From assembly GCA_950097015.1 (NCBI GenBank), contig CATNEN010000024.1, forward strand, positions 2,733,501 to 2,797,500: DNA of 64,000 bases, in the 5' to 3' direction. Made by a program: the position numbers and the translations under genes. Positions 58,801-64,000 of the stretch are shown piece after piece; within the stretch, counting starts at the first letter, position 1, and each line of letters begins with the position of its first letter. This DNA comes from Macrostomum hystrix (Eukaryota; Platyhelminthes; Macrostomidae). The notes beneath the pieces were generated by a model, which was not told the origin of the DNA, did not search any database, and saw nothing but the letters and a program-made list of their open reading frames with translations.

Positions 58801-61318
58801 GCTGCGGCGGCATTCGGCGGCTTCCAACGGTAGAGCCAGCAAACAACCGCGGCGGCTGCACGGAGGCGGCCTGGCCCAGAAAGTCGTCGCCGTCAGTGCT
58901 CCTGACAGGCACTGTTGGCTCAAACAGTGGCAGGCTGGGAATTTCTATGGGATTGCTGTGGGTACCGACGCCTTGCTGGGGCGCATCGTCCAGATAAGAC
59001 TGCAGAGCGCGCTGAAGATTGAAAACAAATCATATTTATTTCCGACTTGAAAAATAATTCAATCGAGTTCTGGATACTGTAGTGCAGTAACAAAAAAGCA
59101 TTTTATACAAACCTGAAGATCCCAAGACTCCTGTTCTAGCACAGCAATGGCAATGCCGATGTCTTCCAATCCTGTGGCAGCCTAAAATGTTCGAATGAAA
59201 AAGAATTATGTTTAATTCGGAATATTTAAAAAGCTATGAAATTAGCACGGCCAGAAATGAGTATAATTACATGTAAAGTTTACATAGGCTCTGATTATGC
59301 TAGCATTTACGGCTAGCCCTTACTAACAAAAGAGCATGGTAAAATGTAATGAGGATATAAGTCAATTGCTGTATGGAGCCTATTAACAGAACTAAACAAT
59401 TCAGAATTTTTTTAATCTTTATATATATACTCTATGTATAGCTACATTGGCTTAGTATGGTAGCTATGAAACATTTTAATTTGCTGGTACTAAGTTCATA
59501 GTGGGATAATGGCTAGGTTAATTTGCTTTTGCAATATTGTACCAAAGAGAAAAGCTTAAGAAATCTAGCTCATTTTTTAAAAATAAATTTCATATTTAAA
59601 CATTATGGCATTAGGTCCCATTTTAGCAAAACTGCTTTTTAATCATAAGGCTATATATAGTTACATTAGATAACCAGTATTTTTTATAATTGGAAATGGT
59701 CGACATTTTTGGCATCAAAATGGGTTACAAATACCATACAGATTTTATTTCTCGAAAACAAAACATTCATTACTAGAAGCATACATGCGCAACACCCAGC
59801 CAACCCGGCCAAACCGGTCAGGTGAAACAAGGGCCAAGCAAGGTAAGTCGCAAAAACCAATCGACCAAGTGCAAAAAAATCAAAGGGGGGACCAAGGGAC
59901 AAAAAGGAAGGTGTGAAGAAAAGGAAAAAGGGGAGAGAAAAAGAGAGCAAATAAAAGCAAACTAAGTTGTAAATTAATCAATGAAATGAACTAAGTCGCA
60001 AATGAGAGCAAACTAAGTTGTAAATAGAGCAAAAACTAAGTCGCATGGCCGGCTAAGATTTGGGAGGTTGCGCATGTATGACTAGAAGGGCCAATAAATA
60101 TCCCCATTATTTAATTCTAAATATACCCAGCTTATCCACATAGCAGCTTGCTTGAATAACACCATTATTCTACATTGTGTGATGAAAAAATACTGAAATT
60201 ATCCATATTTTTCAATGCCAAAATTGCCTAGATTATCTGACATAATCAACATCTTGCCAGAAGGTTACAAAAGCTTTTGATCATTAGACAAAGAAATTGT
60301 ACTATTTAATGAATATTTAATGGCAGAATTTGTTGAGATAGATAAAAAAGCAATATAAAATACAAAAACTCTTTTTTTTATTTTTTGAAAGATTAAACAT
60401 AGAGAAAAAAATTAAAGAGAAATGTAAGCTAGCTATTTTTTAGTGGCAGATCAAGCTTTTTGTTTTAGGAAGGGCTAAATCTTTTAAAAGGGCATGCCAA
60501 CCAAAACCAGCTAATTGGGTGTCATTGTGCCAAGGGGGCACTTTTGATGGGGGCAGTTTGAAGGGGTGACAATTGGTAAAATAATAATTTCTGTCCCAGC
60601 TCTGCCCCTACTACTTGAAATAAAATTCAGACTTTTAACAAATTTAAAGACTAGCAACCCTGGGTAAACCTAAGGAAAATATATAGTAAATGTACTAAAT
60701 ATAAAATTTATTGGAATGCAGAAGCTAAGATAGATATTAACAGCTAAACATTGTCAACATTGTTGATAAGACAAACAATGTAGTGGTGTTATTTTGGCAA
60801 GATGTCCTGTTGATTATCTAAGTATCATCATCTTAATTTCATCACATGAAACAATGGGGATAAGCACTGGTTTGAAAAATCTCATTTTAGCAAAAAGTAT
60901 ACTGAAGTTTAATATTTTTAACTTAAATGATAAAAATAGAATTTATTATATAAAATTGTATATCTAATATAATTACATAGTGAGTATTTTTAATAAGCAA
61001 ATAATTACTAAAATGTAATACCTAGAAAAGATTGGAACCATTTTATTTCTATCTTTCAGTACCCAAAGTGCCTAAGCCTAAATAGCTAAAGTAGGGATAG
61101 CCTAGCTTTCCACCAAAGCTTGTATTTTGTTATATTATATCAATACTTATCTATGTATACATTACATGGCACAAGCTAGCATAGCCATTATACACTATAG
61201 ACTATTGTGCTGACATGAAACAAGGTTTAGAAAGTAAATTACACCATAACTATAAAAAGCAAACAAGGCAAAATACCTGGAAGTTAGCAAGTATCTCATT
61301 TCGATCACCATCTGACAT
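55510..61318 (-). CDS. FAF1 orthologue (FAS-associated factor 1), 5 exons, 728 aa
   Basis: Ubiquitin-binding adaptor for the p97/VCP segregase, acting in the cytosol and nucleus in ubiquitin-dependent protein turnover. Coding segments on the complement: 61318-61277, 59181-59113, 59011-57834, 57597-57045, 55854-55510; total 2,187 nt with all phases consistent. Domains: UBA 1-45 (NEILANFQ then AVLEQESWDLQ, matching the FAF1 N-terminus); low-complexity linker 70-175; UBL1 about 176-262; UBL2 about 276-345; acidic stretch 370-395; UAS about 400-560 (ALYLHHDRSIAAQIFCSN, FILWPWD); coiled coil about 575-640; UBX about 645-728 with the p97-contacting FPR motif near 698. Human FAF1 is about 650 residues; the excess is mainly the Gly/Ser/Ala/Gln linker. 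It converges on the mucin gene. No canonical polyadenylation signal was seen just after the stop. Confidence 0.93.
55940..56272 (+). mobile_element. tRNA-derived SINE, family A, copy 2 (in FAF1 intron 4)
   Basis: Head with box A (CAGTGGCAGAGCGGTTAACG) and box B (GAGCTCGATTCC). The body closely follows the copy at 29092 and ends in an ATT-rich tail (TATTATTATTACTATTATTA). It is antisense to FAF1 inside the intron at 55855-57044. Confidence 0.85.
56375..56450 (-). mobile_element. SINE head fragment, family B-like
   Basis: In reverse: a tRNA-like stretch with box B GAGTTCGAATCTC followed by GCGAGACACTC. Short and diverged; assigned to the same family as 23478-23582 by the box B context only. 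Confidence 0.45.
56451..57044. other. rest of FAF1 intron 4
   Basis: AT-rich intron sequence with no supported feature. The coding frame of exon 4 stays open to 56943 beyond the donor (GTAGGG at 57044), but that extension has no family similarity. Confidence 0.6.
57045..57597 (-). CDS. FAF1 exon 4: UAS domain and coiled coil
   Basis: Completes residue 430 and encodes 431-614. Contains the FAF1 signature LALYLHHDRSIAAQIFC, FILWPWDLTQPDN and DLPAILVLAHR, a thioredoxin-fold UAS domain, followed by a charged helix EEN-AREQRTMERLEMES. Acceptor CACTCTAG, donor CAG|GTAGGG. Confidence 0.93.
57834..59011 (-). CDS. FAF1 exon 3: linker, two UBL domains, acidic region
   Basis: Residues 38-429 plus two bases of 430. 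Begins RALQSYLDDAPQQG after acceptor CAATCTTCAG. A Gly/Ser/Ala/Pro/Gln-rich linker precedes two ubiquitin-like folds (LLLFKVQLDDDLLHTVEN and EYHLTVRNADRNRTQVFHY). The acidic DFDEDEQGDDHDIVMVEEDE stretch and VPLIPAG...NKFVENFASR lead into UAS. Donor GTTAGT. Confidence 0.93.
59113..59181 (-). CDS. FAF1 exon 2: UBA domain, second half
   Basis: Residues 15-37, phase 0 at both ends: AATGLEDIGIAIAVLEQESW then DLQ, aligning with the FAF1 UBA helix 2-3. Acceptor CATTTTAG, donor GTTTGT. Confidence 0.92.
59182..61276. other. FAF1 intron 1
   Basis: 2.1 kb of AT-rich unique DNA. A stretch at about 59940-60045 repeats GCAAACTAAGTTGTAAAT and AACTAAGTCGCA two or three times. An 88-codon minus-strand frame at 59684-59950 is not supported. 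Confidence 0.6.
61277..61318 (-). CDS. FAF1 exon 1: start and first UBA helix
   Basis: ATG at 61318-61316 encodes MSDGDRNEILANFQ, which resembles the FAF1 N-terminus around its DR-E-ILA-FQ motif. Donor CAG|GTATTT at 61276. The start is chosen by family fit; no upstream in-frame coding similarity is seen. Confidence 0.9.
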
Positions 61319-62230
61319 TGTGATATTTTATTAAGAACAGGGCTACGGGACTTCGCTTTAGGGCTACAAAGATGATGCTACTTCCTTAAGTCAGCAACTA
61401 AGAGCACAGACAGTAGGCAAAAAAACACGAAAATACAGCTAGACTTGAATCAGATACAGATCAGATCAGATTGAGTTATACCAATTCGGAACAAAAATTT
61501 TCACAGTCAAAATACAGCGGTTTTTTAAACGTAGAGCTGTTTTCTTAGTTGGAAGTTATAATTGTCAAAAAATAAATCTTAAGCTACTTAACTTATGAGA
61601 CATTCGCAAACTTTTCTATGCAAATGAGAGATGAGTAAGTAAAAGTAACAGCTGATTGTTCTTAGAACAACGGCTTTTTTGAACCTACGACACTATAAAT
61701 ATTACTCGTGTTAACAAACCAGTTCATAAAGGGAAAAGAAAGTAAGAAAAAATTATACCTTAACAAAAAACGAAAGTGCAATGCGCAGTTTAATTTTTAG
61801 GGTAGTTTTGTATGAGTATGTGCTTTTCGATCCTTTTCTCTGTTTCTATTTTTTAACTTTTAAGGTCTAACCCGAGTTAAAGTCTAGTCTAACAGACTTA
61901 ATAGCCAAATCCAATTAGCATGTAAAACTCAATCCTGATCCCAAAAATAAGTTTCATCTCAAACCTGACCTAACCCTATCTAAACTGTACTTACATATTA
62001 TATTGGCCTGTCTCTTATCTCTTTAAGTTTAATGTTCATATATCTTAATGTAGGACACAAGCTGAATATAGCATTTGTTGTAGGGCTCTTTTATTAGGCC
62101 TAATATAAAACTCGCTTCTCTTACACGTTAAATTGACCATTTGAAATAATTCTTAATTTCCTTTGTCAATGACTTAACTATACTTCATAGACTGGCTATG
62201 TACTTTTCTTACTTCATATATATATATATT
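61319..62230. other. upstream region of FAF1
   Basis: Unique AT-rich sequence; should contain the FAF1 promoter and 5' UTR. I see no distinct core promoter element or conserved gene. Confidence 0.5.
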
Positions 62231-62238
62231 GCTTAATT

Positions 62239-62826
62239 GGCAATATTTTACTTCCGTTCGTTAAATTATTTTTTCTTTTGAAAATAACAGCTGACGACAA
62301 ATAAACGTGTTTAACGGTGTTTAACAGTAACAACAATTAACGGTAACACGGTAGGATTTTTGAAATGGTAGGAGTTCTGAAACAGAAGCTGAAACAGTTC
62401 TGAAACCGTCAGGAGTCATCTCTCATGTTCTCATCTTATCTCAACATCTCGTGCTGTCATCTCGGACTCAAACTGGATAGTAGTGGCGGATCCAGTACAG
62501 GATGGCACCGAAGCTGTTGTGTGGATACAGCCGGCGCCACAAAAACTCCTCGAGGTGGCTCTCAAACAGCGCCGCACTTGTGCCGTCGCATGGGCCCACG
62601 TGCCCTCGATCGTGTTCGTGTGGACAGTAGGATCGGCTGGGTCGACAAAGTGGAGCCGGTGGTTGACATACACGTGATTCAAATCAAATTTAATTTAACC
62701 ATTTCATAATTACTGACCACACTCCTGACCGTCTTTACCTTTAAACACCGTTAAACACGTTTATTTGTCGTCAGCTGTTATTTTCAAAAGAAAAAATAAT
62801 TTAACGAATGTAAGTAAAAGATTGCC
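62239..62826 (-). mobile_element. Merlin-type DNA transposon, non-autonomous (588 bp)
   Basis: Terminal inverted repeats of 86 bp at 62239-62324 and 62741-62826 begin GGCAAT and differ at only a few positions. They are flanked by an exact 8-bp target duplication GCTTAATT (62231-62238 and 62827-62834). The interior (minus strand, about 62430-62690) holds a decayed piece of an ISXO2/IS1595-like transposase. GG-starting ends, 8- to 9-bp duplications and this transposase type define the Merlin superfamily. Confidence 0.88.
62430..62690 (-). pseudogene. fragment of ISXO2-like (Merlin) transposase
   Basis: In one frame VNHRLHFVDPADPTVHTNTI followed by EGTWAH matches the conserved 'NH..NFVDP...HTN.IEG.W' block near the last catalytic residue. 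A continuation with EEFLWRRLYP is in another frame, so a frameshift lies between (about 62560-62600). The N-terminal two thirds of the enzyme are absent. Confidence 0.8.
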
Positions 62827-62834
62827 GCTTAATT

Positions 62835-63773
62835 TAGCCAGATAGGCTACTTTCTTTCCCAAATATGGTAGCGTTTGCACGAGTCTTTCTAGGCTTCCAA
62901 ATAGACTGAATTTTCCCAACTTCGCACACAGTGCTATTCCACCAATCGGGATTTACCCTCTGTTCTTTCAGTTATTAAACTATACTGCTTTTGATAATTA
63001 TCTCCTTCTTTATTATTGTGAATATTTACCGACTTATGTGTAATCATAGACCTGCTTTTCTCTCTTTCTAGATAAGAATAATTAAATGCCTTGAGACTTT
63101 TCTCCTTCAACTATTTCTCCTTTATTCACCACAGAACTAGGCACAGGGCACTGGTTGAAGTTTTAGATCTAATTTGCAGTTGTATTTATAGCAAATTTTG
63201 AGGTGAGTGACACGATACAGACAAACAAAGGATAAAATAGGGGGAAATGCATTTGGCGGGAATTCAAGTTATAAAAATTATACAATATAAAATTAGGGCC
63301 TGCCTCACATTTAAATGTTTAAAAGTCATCTTAGTCATGCCTTAGTACAATGTTGCACTACTTGCTTATTTTTTCAGATTATCGTTTTTAATGGAAACCT
63401 AGATTAAATTCCAGTATGCTCACAGAAATGTATGCAAGCTATTTAAAGCTTAGAATTTCTTCTTAAATAGTGCTAACTAATGACTTAAAAAGCTATTGCA
63501 AATACTATTGATGATACCTGTTATAAAGTTCAATTAAACATAAGGAACAAGCTTTGAATTATTAAAGTTCTTCTAAAGTAAAAATGACAATAATGAATTA
63601 AAAAAAACTATCAAATAGTGATGGCTATGGTAACAGTTATTTTTAGAATATGAATTTTAGATGCGATTGTTTTTTGAACTATCAAATCATATTTCAGGTC
63701 TTTAATATGAACCTAGTTTATATCATTTTTTCACAAATCATAAACCATTTCAGTGATGCTAAAAATATTCGCA
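62835..63773. other. spacer, no gene seen
   Basis: AT-rich unique sequence to the start of the Gln-rich frame. An acceptor-like ACCATTTCAG at 63742-63751 precedes it. The frame 63650-63988 is a shadow of the Gln-rich repeat. Confidence 0.5.
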
Positions 63774-64000
63774 ATGGAAGTCTGCCAACCCAAGTTACAC
63801 CTGATCAACCAGCAAGAGCAGCCTGGAGAACAGCTAGAACAGCTGCAAAAACAGCAAGAGCAGCCTCAAGAACAGCTGCAAAAACAGCAAGAGCAGCCTC
63901 AAGAACAGCTGCAAAAACAGCAAGAGCAGCCTCAAGAACAACTGCAGAACCTGCAAGAGAAGCCTCAAGAACAGCTAGAAGAGATTGAAGAGCAGCAAAC
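63774..64000 (+). CDS. Gln-rich repeat protein, 5' end only
   Basis: An ATG at 63774 opens MEVCQPKLHLINQQEQPGEQ and stays open to the window end (75 codons). From residue 15 on it is an 11-residue repeat QLQKQQEQPQE coded by a 33-bp DNA repeat, heptad-like enough for a coiled coil. An acceptor-like TTTCAG lies 22 bases upstream of the ATG. It could be a first coding exon, an internal exon or a repeat with a chance open frame; the other frames are much less protein-like (Arg/Ala/Thr). Function unknown. Confidence 0.5.
   Translation, partial: MEVCQPKLHLINQQEQPGEQLEQLQKQQEQPQEQLQKQQEQPQEQLQKQQEQPQEQLQNLQEKPQEQLEEIEEQQ
63820..64000. repeat. 33-bp repeat within the Gln-rich frame
   Basis: About five copies of CAGCTGCAAAAACAGCAAGA plus GCAGCCTCAAGAA; the last ones diverge (GAGAAG, CTAGAAGAG). 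It probably continues past the window. Confidence 0.88.

Noticed and set aside
62425-62709. 94-codon plus-strand frame in the Merlin element
   Set aside because: Antisense shadow of the transposase fragment, which has clear family motifs on the minus strand.
63650-63988. 112-codon plus-strand frame rich in Arg/Ala/Thr
   Set aside because: It overlaps the Gln-rich frame from 63774, which has a more protein-like repeat and better initiation context; its own first half is ordinary AT-rich spacer.

Overview
This is a eukaryotic, animal nuclear window. Both long genes are split by GT-AG introns. One encodes a complete FAF1 orthologue (UBA, UBL, UAS and UBX domains) and the other a MUC4-type membrane mucin. 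The remaining sequence carries a mariner element, a Merlin-type element, tRNA-derived SINEs and an extreme load of minisatellites. Exons are GC-rich and introns and spacers AT-rich. A free-living flatworm of the Macrostomum kind would fit, but that is a low-confidence guess; only 'invertebrate metazoan' is well supported.

Layout: 1-690 is a 35-bp minisatellite. 1156-8325 is a 21-bp minisatellite interrupted by a 1,155-bp mariner (7108-8262, TA duplication, damaged transposase on the minus strand). 9384-47205 (+) is one giant gene that I assembled by hand from 24 exons with all intron phases consistent: 16,158 coding bases, 5,385 residues. Its order is signal peptide, about 3,170 residues of Thr/Pro tandem repeats, TSP1, three EGF-like domains, NIDO, AMOP, VWD, a cadherin-like module, a long EGF array, a second TSP1, an unrecognised juxtamembrane region with a dibasic cleavage-like site, one transmembrane helix and a 12-residue tail. 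47206-55509 is the spacer between two convergent genes and holds three more minisatellites. 55510-61318 (-) is FAF1 in five coding exons (728 residues). 62239-62826 is a non-autonomous Merlin-type transposon with 86-bp inverted ends and an 8-bp target duplication. At the right edge (63774 to the end, +) a Gln-rich repeat ORF begins and runs out of the window.

The most striking property is that nearly every long intron of the mucin gene is filled by its own, sequence-unrelated minisatellite (units of 43, 25, 6, 27, 14, 33, 21, 34, 13/14, 37 and 62 bp), often starting at or running up to a splice site. In one case (intron 14) the repeat unit is a copy of the exon-intron boundary, and the whole intron is open and in frame with both neighbouring exons.

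The two genes have no evident functional link. The mucin would act at the cell surface or in mucus; FAF1 is a cytosolic/nuclear ubiquitin and p97 adaptor. No prokaryotic defence system, CRISPR array, rRNA or intact tRNA gene was seen. All exon boundaries are read by eye from splice consensus, phase and protein-family fit, not from transcripts.
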